The notes under the pieces were generated by a model. The model saw nothing but the letters and a program-made list of their open reading frames with translations. It was not told the DNA's origin and made no database searches. A stretch of 64,000 nucleotides of DNA from positions 744,001 through 808,000 of the forward strand of contig CAWGFM010000005.1 of the NCBI GenBank assembly GCA_963821935.1, read 5' to 3'. Below, one piece after another: positions 39,655-48,370 of the stretch; the stretch's first letter is position 1, and every line of letters begins with the position of its first letter. The translations under genes were made by a program, and so were the position numbers. Origin of the DNA: JAOUEA01 sp963821935. GTDB taxonomy: Bacteria; Actinomycetota; UBA4738; HRBIN12.

Positions 39655-40173
39655 CTACGGTGGGACCGGGCAGCTTCCCCACAAGCCGGCTCCGCGCGCT
39701 CGCGCTGCCGCCTGCGCGGCGGTGAGGCGTTCGACGTACTTCACGTTCGGCGGCACCGTGAGCAGGACCGCGTATCCATCGCGCAGGATGCCTTCCTCGA
39801 ACAGCTCTCCGTCGATCCACACGTACGCCAGAGTCCGGTCGTATCGGTCCGTGCGATCCACATCGAACTCCAGACCCACGGTGGCGCCGTCCATGGCGCG
39901 TTCGGCATAGGTCGATGCCTGTGCCCCGAAGCACTCTTCCTCGGTGTAGGGGCCGTCCTTCTCGGGCGTGTCGATGCCGATGATCCGGACGGTGGTGTCG
40001 CGTCCGTCCAGCGACACACGGATCGTGTCGCCGTCGATCACACTCGTGACCCTCGCCACGGTCACGGGCGGATCCGTTCCGGGCGGACCGTCGGGACGGG
40101 CGTCATCAGCGCACGAGGATGCCACCGTCGCGATCAGCAGCAGGAAGCACACGGTGAGCCACGACGGTCGCAC
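39655..40173 (-). CDS. Staphylococcal-nuclease-like lipoprotein
   Basis: 172 residues: lipoprotein signal (WLTVCFLLLIATVASSC, lipid-modified Cys at the end) and an SNase domain. Active-site residues are present: SVIDGDTIRV, the first Arg in VRIIGIDTPEKDG together with the catalytic Glu, and the second Arg in RYDRTLAYVW. It is a calcium-dependent nuclease on the outer membrane face, probably for DNA/RNA scavenging. GTG start, leaderless by its -10 6 bases upstream; divergent from the P450 gene with only 22 bases between start codons. Confidence 0.9.
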   Translation of the reverse strand: MRPSWLTVCFLLLIATVASSCADDARPDGPPGTDPPVTVARVTSVIDGDTIRVSLDGRDTTVRIIGIDTPEKDGPYTEEECFGAQASTYAERAMDGATVGLEFDVDRTDRYDRTLAYVWIDGELFEEGILRDGYAVLLTVPPNVKYVERLTAAQAAARARGAGLWGSCPVPP

Positions 40174-40179
40174 CGGGGA

Positions 40180-40189
40180 ACGCTACCGT
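40180..40189. promoter_or_regulatory. Overlapping divergent -10 elements (nuclease / P450)
   Basis: Minus-strand TAGCGT (40185-40180) is 6 bases before the nuclease GTG (40173), and plus-strand TACCGT (40184-40189) is 6 bases before the P450 GTG (40196). The two hexamers share two base pairs. Both genes appear leaderless, and polymerase can open the site in only one direction at a time. Confidence 0.6.
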
Positions 40190-40195
40190 AGCCTC

Positions 40196-41401
40196 GTGGA
40201 TCTCGGATTCGCCCCTGACGACCTCGGGTTCATCGCCGATCCGTACCCGGTGTACGAGGAGCTCCGCGCGCGTGCACCGGTGATGCATGACGAGGCCACC
40301 GCCCACTGGCTGATCTCTCGGTACGAAGACGTGAACACGCTGCTGCGCGACCGCCGGTTCGGCCGCACCTACCTGCATGTCCAGAGCCACGAACAGATGG
40401 GTCACGACGCTCCGCCGCCCGGCCACGAGGCGTTCTGGCATCTGATCAACCACGGGATCCTGGACATGGAGCCGCCCGATCACACCCGAGTTCGACGGCT
40501 GGTCGCCAAGGCGTTCACGCCGCGGATGGTCGAGAGCCTGCGCGAGCCCATCCAGCGGTTCATGAACGAGCTGCTGGACGGACTTCGCGGCTCGGGATCG
40601 TTCGACCTGATCGCCGCAGTCGCCGAGCCGCTGCCCGTGGCGGTGATCGCCGAGTTGCTGGGCATCCCTCAGGAAGACCGGCATCTGCTGCGGCCCTGGT
40701 CCGCCGATATCTGCCGCATGTACGAGCTGCACCCCACCGACGAGGATGCAGGCCTGGCGCGTCGTGCCAGCATCGAGTTCTCGGACTACCTGCGGGCGCT
40801 GTCGCGCGAACGGCGCTCGGCACCCACCGACGACCTCATCAGCGAGCTCGCCCTGGTCGTGGACGAAGGGGAACGCCTCACCGAGGACGAGCTGATCGGC
40901 ACGTGCGTGCTCCTGCTCAACGCCGGCCATGAGGCGACGGTGAACGTCACCGGGAACGGGTGGTGGGGGCTGTTCCGTCACCCGGCCGAGCTGGAGCGAC
41001 TCCGTGCAGAGCCCTCGCTGGTGCGGACCGCGATCGAGGACCTGATGCGGTGGGACACCCCGTTGCAGATGTTCGAACGGTGGGTGCTGGAGGACGTCGA
41101 GGTGCACGGCACCCTCATCCCGAAGGGTGCGGAGCTGGGATTGCTGTTCGGGTCGGCCAACCGCGACCCGGCCGTGTTCGACGAGCCCGACGCGCTGCGG
41201 CTCGAGCGACACCCGAACCCGCACCTGACGTTCGGCGCCGGCATCCACTTCTGCCTGGGAGCTCCACTGGCTCGCCTGGAGCTCGAGACCTCGTTCACGA
41301 CGATCCTGCGGGAGTTGCCCGACCTCGTACTGGACCAGGAACCCGCGTGGAAGCCGAACTACATCATCCGGGGGCTGGAAGAGCTTCGCGTCAGTGCGTG
41401 A
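40196..41401 (+). CDS. Cytochrome P450
   Basis: 401-residue soluble bacterial P450 monooxygenase. Heme loop FGAGIHFCLGAPLAR with the Cys ligand, ExxR in EDLMR, oxygen-binding helix LLNAGHEATVN, and the FTPRMVESLR region typical of class I bacterial P450s. No ferredoxin or reductase gene is adjacent, so redox partners are elsewhere; substrate unknown. The frame is open upstream to 39968 but GTG 40196 with TACCGT 6 bases before it is the natural start, since homology begins at LGFAPDDLGFIADPYP. Confidence 0.93.
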   Translation: MDLGFAPDDLGFIADPYPVYEELRARAPVMHDEATAHWLISRYEDVNTLLRDRRFGRTYLHVQSHEQMGHDAPPPGHEAFWHLINHGILDMEPPDHTRVRRLVAKAFTPRMVESLREPIQRFMNELLDGLRGSGSFDLIAAVAEPLPVAVIAELLGIPQEDRHLLRPWSADICRMYELHPTDEDAGLARRASIEFSDYLRALSRERRSAPTDDLISELALVVDEGERLTEDELIGTCVLLLNAGHEATVNVTGNGWWGLFRHPAELERLRAEPSLVRTAIEDLMRWDTPLQMFERWVLEDVEVHGTLIPKGAELGLLFGSANRDPAVFDEPDALRLERHPNPHLTFGAGIHFCLGAPLARLELETSFTTILRELPDLVLDQEPAWKPNYIIRGLEELRVSA

Positions 41402-41439
41402 TCCGGGCGCACGGCTACCGCCGAGGCCGGCCCCGAGCG

Positions 41440-42822
41440 TCAGAGGTCTTCGACGAGGCGGGAGTTACCCACGGTCTCGGCCGCGATCTGCCTGAACACC
41501 GGCTCCAGGTCGCTGCTGCCCGATTCGCAGAAGTAGAAGTCACCGTCGCTGTTCTCGGCGACCGGGCACGTTCCCGCCAGCTCATCCAGCGACGGTTGGG
41601 TCGCCGCCCTGGCCAGGTTGGTGGTGGCGAAGGCGTTGCGGAAGGTTCCGCTCGTGTCCCGGGTGCAGCGGGCGCCCGCGATTCCATAGCCGATCGTGTA
41701 GATCGTCTGCCCTTCGTTCTTGGCGATGGTCGCCTTGGTGTTGAGGTAGTTGCACGGCAGCAGCGTGTCGGGCTGGTTGGCCTCACCGTCCGTCATGAAG
41801 ATGATGACGTCCTCCACGTCGCTCCGCCCCTGGGTCAGCAGCATCTCGCGTGCCGCGTCCAGCGGATCGCCCAGGTTGGTGTGGCCCGCCCCAGTGCGCA
41901 CGATGCCGTTCACCCGGACCACGATGCTGGGCGAGATGCGGAGGCAGTTGATGTTGGTCACGATCGAGCTCGAGGTGTTCAACGTGCTGTCGGCGTTGTC
42001 GTAGTCGGAGCTGAGCGGGCTGACCTGCCAGTAGGACGCGGCTGGCTGGGGGTAGAGCTGGGGGTCGTTCACCCTGCACGGGTCGCCGGGACGACCGTAC
42101 GGCAGGGCCACGACACCCACGTGCTGCTGGGACGAGTCGTAGAAGTCCAGCACCGACAGGGCTGCGTTCTTGGCGTTGACCAGGTCGGCGGAGGTCATCG
42201 ACCCGGTCCGGTCGATCACCATCACCACGTCGAGCGGACTCGGTTCGGCCCCGCACGCCCCGCGACAGGAGGCGGCGCTCACCGAGCCGGTGTTGCCCTG
42301 CTCGATCCCGATCACCGGCGCGAAGATGTAGTCGACGACGTTGCTGGTGCGAACCACCACGGTGTTGCACTTGTCGCCGGCGTACGGGTTGCACAGGTGC
42401 TGCGCACGACCGCGCTTCACCTTCCAGTCGGTGGTCCAGGTCCCCGTGGCGGGACCACAGATGTACGGGATGTCTGCCAGGTCGGCCTGTCCGTCGCCGT
42501 CGCGGTCACCCACGACGCACTTGAACGAGATCGAGATGGTGGCCGGGTCCAGCCATGGAGCGTTGTCCAAGGTGACCTTCCGCGCTTCGGCCTCGGCGAT
42601 CGCGCCGGCGGTCGCACCCTGTGCGGGCAGCTCCTGCGCACCGGCCAGCGCTCCGAAGTCGACCGCGTTCTGCAGGACCTGCCGTTCGTGGAAGAGACGG
42701 GAGAGGTCGATCGCGAACGCCACCGCTCCGAACAGCACCACCAGGACCAGCGCGAACAGGACCACGACGGCCCCCGATTCCTCGCCGGCACGGCTGCCAG
42801 CGCGCTTCGCCATGCGACCCAC
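41440..42822 (-). CDS. TadG-like pilus-assembly protein with von Willebrand A domain
   Basis: 460 residues: basic start, prepilin-like region GEESGAVVVLFALVLVV with one membrane helix and the FAIDLSRLFHERQVLQNAVD block of TadG/Flp-type proteins, a Cys-rich segment, then a VWA domain (VVMVIDRTGSMTSAD, the metal-site DxTxS variant; FMTDGEANQPD). About 20 Cys outside the membrane suggest disulfides. It is likely a minor pilin or adhesin. GTG start with GAGGGGG 7 bases upstream, 2 bases after the TadE stop. The secretion ATPase and pilin genes of a tad locus are not in the window. Confidence 0.85.
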   Translation of the reverse strand: MGRMAKRAGSRAGEESGAVVVLFALVLVVLFGAVAFAIDLSRLFHERQVLQNAVDFGALAGAQELPAQGATAGAIAEAEARKVTLDNAPWLDPATISISFKCVVGDRDGDGQADLADIPYICGPATGTWTTDWKVKRGRAQHLCNPYAGDKCNTVVVRTSNVVDYIFAPVIGIEQGNTGSVSAASCRGACGAEPSPLDVVMVIDRTGSMTSADLVNAKNAALSVLDFYDSSQQHVGVVALPYGRPGDPCRVNDPQLYPQPAASYWQVSPLSSDYDNADSTLNTSSSIVTNINCLRISPSIVVRVNGIVRTGAGHTNLGDPLDAAREMLLTQGRSDVEDVIIFMTDGEANQPDTLLPCNYLNTKATIAKNEGQTIYTIGYGIAGARCTRDTSGTFRNAFATTNLARAATQPSLDELAGTCPVAENSDGDFYFCESGSSDLEPVFRQIAAETVGNSRLVEDL

Positions 42823-42824
42823 GC

Positions 42825-43274
42825 TCAGACCCCCTCGAACCGGACTTCGGATTCGGAGTGCAGGGTCATGTCGCTGCCAACCCCCGGCACGAACCCCGGC
42901 AAGGGGGTGATGTAGGAGTAGAGATAGTCAACGGTGACGCGGATGTACTCACCAGCCTCCAGTGTGCCGCCGCAGGCCCCAAACACCGTGCCCCCGGTGC
43001 TGCAGGTCACCGTGACGTTCATCCTCGACTCGTCCAGGAAGCCGGCGGCGTCGAGCGTCCGTCGGCGGATCAAGTCCGGATCGGGCTCGGTGGCGGCATA
43101 GCGCGCCCCTTCGCGGGCGGCGTGCGCGGTGCCGTTCCAGGTGTGGAAGCCGAACCCGAAGTCGATGATGCCGAACACCAGCATGAACAGCAGGCTCGCC
43201 ACGATCGCGAACTCGATCGCGGCGGCGCCGTCCTCGTCATGACGACGCCGGTTCCGGCTTCCTCGGTCCTTCAC
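42825..43274 (-). CDS. TadE-family minor pilin
   Basis: 149 residues with basic N-terminus and DGAAAIEFAIVASLLFMLVF, the class-4b prepilin helix containing the family Glu, then GTAHAAREGARYAATEP, a standard TadE stretch, and a C-terminal extracellular part with one Cys pair. GTG 43274 with TGGAG 6-7 bases upstream is the start; longer frames are not supported. It is co-transcribed with the TadG-like gene. Confidence 0.85.
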   Translation of the reverse strand: MKDRGSRNRRRHDEDGAAAIEFAIVASLLFMLVFGIIDFGFGFHTWNGTAHAAREGARYAATEPDPDLIRRRTLDAAGFLDESRMNVTVTCSTGGTVFGACGGTLEAGEYIRVTVDYLYSYITPLPGFVPGVGSDMTLHSESEVRFEGV

Positions 43275-43620
43275 GCAGTGCTCCAGTCGATCGGTGAACC
43301 CGTCAACACCTTTATGTCGGGAGTGTGGGACCAGGGCTTGAGCGAGCGAATCGGCCATCGGGACCCATTCGGGTGATGCGGGTCCTGGGTCGAAGGGCCC
43401 ACAGCACGGCCGAACGTCGCACGACCATCGGAGTCGATCGCCGGTGCCCGGCCGGACGGCGTCATCCCGCGTTCCCCCTCGTGTGCTCGAGCCAGGCCTT
43501 GGTTCCGCCACCAACATCGGCATCGAGGCCGGCACTGGCGTATCGGCCCGATGGTGGAATCGGCGGTCCATGCGGCCTGGGCCTGTTGGCCAACGGGTTC
43601 GGGCGGTACGGTGGGCGGAC
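43275..43620. other. Intergenic region between TadE and acetyltransferase genes
   Basis: 346 bases between divergent genes. I see no convincing coding frame, RNA gene or repeat. It must hold the tad promoter, but I find no clear pair of boxes; the only element I trust is the -10 of the acetyltransferase at its right end. Confidence 0.5.
43607..43612 (+). promoter_or_regulatory. -10 element of leaderless acetyltransferase promoter
   Basis: TACGGT 8 bases before the GTG at 43621. Confidence 0.45.
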
Positions 43621-44175
43621 GTGAGCGCGCCGGCGAAGCGGGATACCGTGCGACTCGAGCCGTGGGGGCCCGGAGATCTTCCGCTCCTCCAGAAGACGCT
43701 GGGCGACCCCGAGCAGACGAAGTTCCTGGGCGGCCCCGAGAGCGATGAGAAGCTCGCCGAGCGCCAGGTCACGTTCGAGCACCTCGCCGAGTCCGGCACC
43801 GGCCGCATGTTCACGATCGTCGACATCGCCACCGGCGAGGCCGTTGGGTCGGTGGGCTATTGGGACAAGACCGTGCGTGGGGAGGAGGTCTACGAGACGG
43901 GATGGTTCGTGATCCCGGGCCACCACGGGCGCGGGATCGCCACCGCCGGCACGGCGCAGGCCATCACCTTGGCCAGGGCCGACGGCAAGCATCGGTTCCT
44001 GCATGCGTTCCCGTCGGTCGAGAACGCCCCGTCGAACGCCATCGCCCGCAAGCTCGGTTTCACCCTGATCGAGGAGATGGAGTTCGAGTACCCGCCGGGG
44101 ACCATGATGCGCTGCAACGACTGGCGCCTCGACCTCCTCGTGGAGCCAGCGGACGGCTCCACCCCTTCGACCTAA
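43621..44175 (+). CDS. GNAT-family N-acetyltransferase
   Basis: 184-residue acetyltransferase of the RimJ/RimL-like GNAT group. ETGWFVIPGHHGRGIATAGT is the acetyl-CoA binding motif A, NAPSNAIARKLGFTLIEEME motif B. It acetylates an amine of a small molecule or protein N-terminus; the substrate is unknown. The frame is open 59 codons upstream, but the -10 hexamer and domain start favour GTG 43621. The sulfatase gene follows after 15 bases with its own strong ribosome binding site, so the two may share a transcript. Confidence 0.85.
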   Translation: MSAPAKRDTVRLEPWGPGDLPLLQKTLGDPEQTKFLGGPESDEKLAERQVTFEHLAESGTGRMFTIVDIATGEAVGSVGYWDKTVRGEEVYETGWFVIPGHHGRGIATAGTAQAITLARADGKHRFLHAFPSVENAPSNAIARKLGFTLIEEMEFEYPPGTMMRCNDWRLDLLVEPADGSTPST

Positions 44176-44190
44176 GGAAGGAGCAGGCAC

Positions 44191-45528
44191 ATGAGAGCCA
44201 TCGGTGCATCCCTGTTGATCGCCGGCTTGCTCTGTTCTACTCCGTCGCTAGCCGCAGCCCGTCAGCCCCCGGACATCGTGCTGATCATGCTCGACGATGC
44301 GAGAGCGGATCTCCTTTCACGTGAGACGGCGCCCGAGATCATGCGACGGCTGGGCCGGCGAGGAGTGACGTTTTCGCATGCGATGGTTCCGGTGTCGCTC
44401 TGCTGTCCAAGCAGGACGAGCACGCTCACCGGGATGTACTCGCACACGACCGGGTCGTACAGGGGAGGTATCGGGTCGTTCGACAACGATCGGCGAACCC
44501 TGCCGGTATGGCTCCACCGAGCCGGTTATCGAACCGGCTTGTTCGGCAAGTACCTCAACGGCTACGGCCGAGGGCGGTTCCGGCGCTACCTGCCTTCAGG
44601 TTGGGATCGTTGGGTCGCCTTCCGCAGGCCGGGGTTCTCGTCATACGACTGGATCGATCAGGATGGTCGGCTCCACAACGGCGAGGGCTACGCCACCAGA
44701 TTCCTGGGCCGCGAAGCGGGACGTTTCATCCGCAACGCTCCTACCCGCAGTCCGCTCTTCGTCTACTTCGCGCCCTATGCCGTCCACGCGCCTGCAGAAC
44801 CCGCAGCTCACGACGCCGGAACCTTCAGCGACCTCCGGCCCTGGCGGCCTCCGTCCTACAACGTCAAACCAACCGACCAACCCCCGTTCCTCGACAGGCC
44901 GTGGAGCCCAGAACAGCGAGAGGCGACGGATCGTTTCAGGATCGATCAGCATGAGACGCTGCGCTCGGCAGATCGCGCCGTTGCGGGCATCATGCAAGCC
45001 ATGGCCGGCGCAGGTCGCCTCCACAACACCCTGTTCGTGCTCACGAGTGACAACGGGATCCAATGGGGAGAGCATCGTCTGCGGGCCAAGAGCGTTCCGT
45101 ACGATGCATCGACCCACGTCCCCTTGACGATGCGCTTCGACAGGGCAGGGTGGACCGGAACCAGACATGGCGTGGTCGCGAACATCGACATCGCGCCGAC
45201 GATCGCGGGGATCACCCGCGTACCTCATCCCCCGGTGGAGGGTCGGTCCTTAGTGACCAGTCTCGAGACGGGAGGCATCGTGCGCGAGTACGTGCTCTTG
45301 GAGCACGTGATGGGCCCCCGCGGCGGTGTGCCTTCCTATTGCGGCGTGCGGAGCAGGCGGTACCTCTTCGTGCACTACGCCGACGGCTTCGAGGAGACGT
45401 ACGACTACACATCCGACCCATGGGAGCTCGACAACATCGCGCGCAACCGTCCGGCGCTGACCCAGACCCTGAGGGACGAAGCGATGGCGTTGTGCGATCC
45501 GACCCCACCCGGATTCACGTGGGGATAG
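44191..45528 (+). CDS. Secreted sulfatase, second copy
   Basis: 445-residue exported sulfatase. Signal peptide (ASLLIAGLLCSTPSLAAA), metal-binding DIVLIMLDDARADLL, formylglycine site LCCPSRTSTLTG, FGKYLNGYGRG and VLTSDNGIQWGEH are present. AAGGAAGGAG 7 bases before the ATG. Codon use is looser than in its neighbours (TCT, ACT, CTA, TCA, TTT and several AGA/AGG in the first 90 codons), a sign of transfer or low expression. Only the catalytic blocks match the sulfatase at 10.6 kb, so it is not a recent duplicate. Substrate unknown; formylglycine-generating enzyme is not here. Confidence 0.88.
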   Translation: MRAIGASLLIAGLLCSTPSLAAARQPPDIVLIMLDDARADLLSRETAPEIMRRLGRRGVTFSHAMVPVSLCCPSRTSTLTGMYSHTTGSYRGGIGSFDNDRRTLPVWLHRAGYRTGLFGKYLNGYGRGRFRRYLPSGWDRWVAFRRPGFSSYDWIDQDGRLHNGEGYATRFLGREAGRFIRNAPTRSPLFVYFAPYAVHAPAEPAAHDAGTFSDLRPWRPPSYNVKPTDQPPFLDRPWSPEQREATDRFRIDQHETLRSADRAVAGIMQAMAGAGRLHNTLFVLTSDNGIQWGEHRLRAKSVPYDASTHVPLTMRFDRAGWTGTRHGVVANIDIAPTIAGITRVPHPPVEGRSLVTSLETGGIVREYVLLEHVMGPRGGVPSYCGVRSRRYLFVHYADGFEETYDYTSDPWELDNIARNRPALTQTLRDEAMALCDPTPPGFTWG

Positions 45529-45594
45529 CGTCGAGCCATCTGCGTCCGATGTCGCGCGTCAACCTGCCAACGGCGACGGAGGAGACTCCAGGCG

Positions 45595-46620
45595 CTACGG
45601 AGGCTTCGTGAGCCAGCCGCTGTCGGCGGTGTTCCAGTGGCTCCGGAGGTGATCGCCCGGAGGAGGTGACGGGTCGTAGTAATCGCCGCCGTTGCAATCG
45701 AATGGGTACTGGCCGTCGGGCATCGCAGCGCAGACCGTCTCCATCGAACCACCTTCCTGGAACCACGGCCCGCCGTCCGGATAACACATCACGTCGGCTG
45801 CCGTGTAGCAGTGGCCGGCGCCCGACGAGTGCGGCGCGGCGAGTTGCACGGCGCCGATGGTGTGACCCGTCTCATGCAGGAAGACGTAGGCACCTGAAAA
45901 CGTCGACCCGCCGATCTCGACCATCGCGAACCGCGGGCCGTAGGAGACGACGTTGTTGGCGTTCACTCTCGGATCGGCGCGATCGTCGAGGTAGATCGTG
46001 CCCTGCCCGGCCGGGCCGTAACAGCACGCCACGTTGTCGACGAACACGACGTAGGTCACGCGCGGCGACTCCAGATCGGCGTTGCCGAGCCCGAGCGACA
46101 CCCGATCGACGAGCGAGTCGATCACGTCACCGAACGTGAACGTCGAGTCTCCGCCGATGGGGAGCAGCCTGATCGCCGACACCGTCACCTTGCGATCGTC
46201 CTTGCAGAACATGCGCAGATGCTGGCCCGCGGCGTGGGGTGTCTGCGCGTCGAGGTTCGCGTCGGCCAGCGCGACGGAACTGCGGATCCAGGACAGGAAC
46301 GTGCCGGCTCGCGATGTCGTGTCGGCCGGGAACCCGTAGAGCACGCGGATCCGTCGCCCGCTCCTCCCATCGGCGGCGCAGAGCTGCTTCGCCGGGGTAC
46401 CCGCCCGCATCGAGACGCGCCGGGCCGCTTCGTCCAGAGCATCGGGAACCCGATCGCCCCCATGACTGCACATGCCGTTGCCGACCGCCACCAACCCCGG
46501 GCCACAGCCATCCCCGCCCGCCCGTGCCATCGAAAGGGTGGCACCGGCCATCGGCCCCGCGGACATGGCGGCACAGAGCAACGCGAGCGCAACGAACACG
46601 GCTGAGCGGGCGCCCTTCAT
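45595..46620 (-). CDS. Secreted zinc metalloprotease-like protein
   Basis: 341-residue exported protein with signal peptide (AVFVALALLCAAMSAGPMAG). The zinc site reads FLHETGHTIGAVQLAAPH: HExxH plus the Gly of metzincins, but Gln stands where the third His is usual and a His follows 5 residues later; DVMCYPDGG after it resembles a Met-turn. Many Cys suggest disulfides. Proteolysis outside the cell is likely, with an unusual third ligand. ATG start has no clear ribosome binding site. It is downstream of, and parallel to, the next secreted-protein gene. Confidence 0.78.
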   Translation of the reverse strand: MKGARSAVFVALALLCAAMSAGPMAGATLSMARAGGDGCGPGLVAVGNGMCSHGGDRVPDALDEAARRVSMRAGTPAKQLCAADGRSGRRIRVLYGFPADTTSRAGTFLSWIRSSVALADANLDAQTPHAAGQHLRMFCKDDRKVTVSAIRLLPIGGDSTFTFGDVIDSLVDRVSLGLGNADLESPRVTYVVFVDNVACCYGPAGQGTIYLDDRADPRVNANNVVSYGPRFAMVEIGGSTFSGAYVFLHETGHTIGAVQLAAPHSSGAGHCYTAADVMCYPDGGPWFQEGGSMETVCAAMPDGQYPFDCNGGDYYDPSPPPGDHLRSHWNTADSGWLTKPP

Positions 46621-46667
46621 GACGAGGGTGTCGGCTCCACCCCCCGAGAACCTTGAGGTCGATGGAC

Positions 46668-47327
46668 CTACGGCCGGATCACTCTGATGCGGGCGATGGC
46701 GAAGTCGCCGTCACTCTCGATCGTCAGCGTCTTCACGCGTTTCGCCTTCTTGTCGCTCCTCACCTTGCCGGCGAACAGTCGCGCACCAGCGTTGGAGTTG
46801 ACATCACGGGAGATCGTTCCGAGCGACGCACCGCTCAAGCGTCGGAAGGTTGCGTTGATCGTATGGATGCCTGAATCAGGCTCGATCTCCACACCGGCGA
46901 TCACGCTCCGCACCGAGAACGTCAGCGTGACCGCAAGCTCGGCCTGGGTCCACAGCACCCTCGGTGTTGCGGTCTCGGTGAAGGGGGGGCTCGCCCACGT
47001 CGCCCAAGTGTCGGGCACCGTCCGCTTCTCCAACGGCACGGAGAACCTGACCCTCACGCCGCATCCCGTGACGGAAGTCACGTCCGTCATGTCAGGGATG
47101 CTCGTGAAGTTGATGGCGCACGTCTTTGAGAGGTATGCGGGAGCGGGGTTGTTGAAGACTTTCAGCTTGGGAAGCCCGCGTGCCGGGCTGGCAGGCGCCG
47201 GCTTCGCATCCGTGGCGGCCACGGCGCCGTCCGAGTTTCGAACGTGCCCACCTGCCATCGCCGGTGCGATGAGACCTCCGGCGAGCACGACCCCACTGAT
47301 CGCTGCAGCGATGATCCGTTTCAGCAT
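46668..47327 (-). CDS. Secreted protein of unknown function
   Basis: 219 residues: signal peptide (IIAAAISGVVLAGGLIAPAM), then a beta-rich domain with two Cys (KTCAINFTSIPDM; VTGCGVRVRF) and a basic C-terminus (GKVRSDKKAKRVKTLTIESD). No enzyme motif is visible; a beta-sandwich binding protein is possible. ATG 47327 with AAAGGGG 6 bases upstream is preferred to the longer frame. It lies 47 bases before the metalloprotease gene in the same direction and may be co-transcribed. Confidence 0.7.
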   Translation of the reverse strand: MLKRIIAAAISGVVLAGGLIAPAMAGGHVRNSDGAVAATDAKPAPASPARGLPKLKVFNNPAPAYLSKTCAINFTSIPDMTDVTSVTGCGVRVRFSVPLEKRTVPDTWATWASPPFTETATPRVLWTQAELAVTLTFSVRSVIAGVEIEPDSGIHTINATFRRLSGASLGTISRDVNSNAGARLFAGKVRSDKKAKRVKTLTIESDGDFAIARIRVIRP

Positions 47328-47421
47328 CGGTTCCCCTTTCCGCTCGGGCTTCCTGTTGGAGCCCTCCGCGTTGGGAACGCTAGCCGCTGAGTGAAGGGGC
47401 CGCAACTTGGGGGTCTGATGG

Positions 47422-47498
47422 TGGAGCCGGCGGTCGGATTCGAACCGACGACCTAGCGATTACAAATCGCTTGCGCTACCGGACTGCGCCACGCCGGC
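47422..47498 (-). tRNA. tRNA-Thr (anticodon UGU)
   Basis: 77-base tRNA on the minus strand with CCA encoded. Acceptor GCCGGCG pairs with CGCCGGC, anticodon stem AGCGA/TCGCT frames loop TTTGTAA (anticodon TGT), T-arm GTCGG TTCGAAT CCGAC is canonical. It reads ACA and, by wobble, other Thr codons. 37 bases beyond the rlmB end. Confidence 0.96.
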
Positions 47499-47535
47499 CG
47501 GTAAGCTGAGTCTATCTCGGCGCCGGCCCCCAGCT

Positions 47536-48370
47536 TCATCGCTGCCGTGAAGGCAGGACCCACGCGTACAGCACCGCCGCCAGCGACGCTGCCGCGTTCA
47601 GCGAAGCCACCTGCCCTCGCATCGGCAACGCGACGAGCGCATCGCACCGCTCGCGCACGAGCCTGGCCATGCCTTCGCCTTCGCTGCCGATGACGATGGC
47701 CACCTTCCCCGGCGGACATGGCTCGTCCGATGATCGACACCGGTGCGTCACCGTCGAGCCCTACCACCCAGAAGCCGGCGTCCTGCAACCGCTCGATCGA
47801 GCGCGCGATGTTGGCGACGCGGGCATGCGGCAGGTGCAGCAGGGCGCCGGCCGAAGCGCGCACCGCGGCGGGCGTGACGTCGGCGGCACGCTTGGTCCTG
47901 GTGACCAGCACGGCGGCGCCGGCGGCCTCGGCGGATCGGGCGGCCGCGCCGAGGTTCTGCGGATCGCTGATGCCGTCCAGGACGACGGCGATCGCATCGG
48001 GCTGGTCCTCGAGGTCGGCCAGATCACGTTCGGTCAGCATCTGGGCGGTGGACACGGAACCATCGCTCGGGCCGGTCGTCACGCGGGCACCCGGCTCGGC
48101 CACGCGCAGCCGCGCCACCACGCCCTGATGATCGGTGGCCAGCGCGTCGAGCCGCGCTCGGGGCTGGACACGGATGGGAACACCGCTCGCCTGGGCGGCA
48201 TCGAGCAGGCTGCGCATCCCCTGGGTGACCTTCGGAGATGACACCACCAAGATCTCGGTCGCACGGCCCGCGCGCACCGCTTCGGTGACCGCGCGCCGGC
48301 CGCTCACGACGCTTCCGTCGGCAACGGGGTGGGGCCGGCGGCGTTGGCGACGATCTCGCTCGCGGCTCAT
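47536..48370 (-). pseudogene. rlmB: RlmB/TrmH-type 23S rRNA 2'-O-methyltransferase, one-base frameshift
   Basis: SpoU-family methyltransferase for 23S rRNA Gm modification. The first part (SGRRAVTEAVRAGRATEILV; VVLDGISDPQNLGAAARSAE, motif 1) reads in one frame down to about 47711; motifs 2 and 3 (VAIVIGSEGEGMARLV; LPMRGQVASLNAAASLAAVL) are in another frame ending at 47536. Removing one C from the plus-strand CCCC run at 47707-47710 gives an unbroken, well-conserved protein. As read, the product would run on into the tRNA gene. The start ATG overlaps the ispF stop by 4 bases. A consensus error in the run is likelier than true loss. Confidence 0.85.

Noticed and set aside
47328..47421. Integration site at tRNA-Thr with mobile element
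   Set aside because: No integrase, repeat of the tRNA 3' end, or phage gene seen on either side.
47453..47535. C-terminal rlmB frame running into tRNA-Thr
   Set aside because: Product of the frameshift; conserved motifs continue in the other frame ending at 47536.
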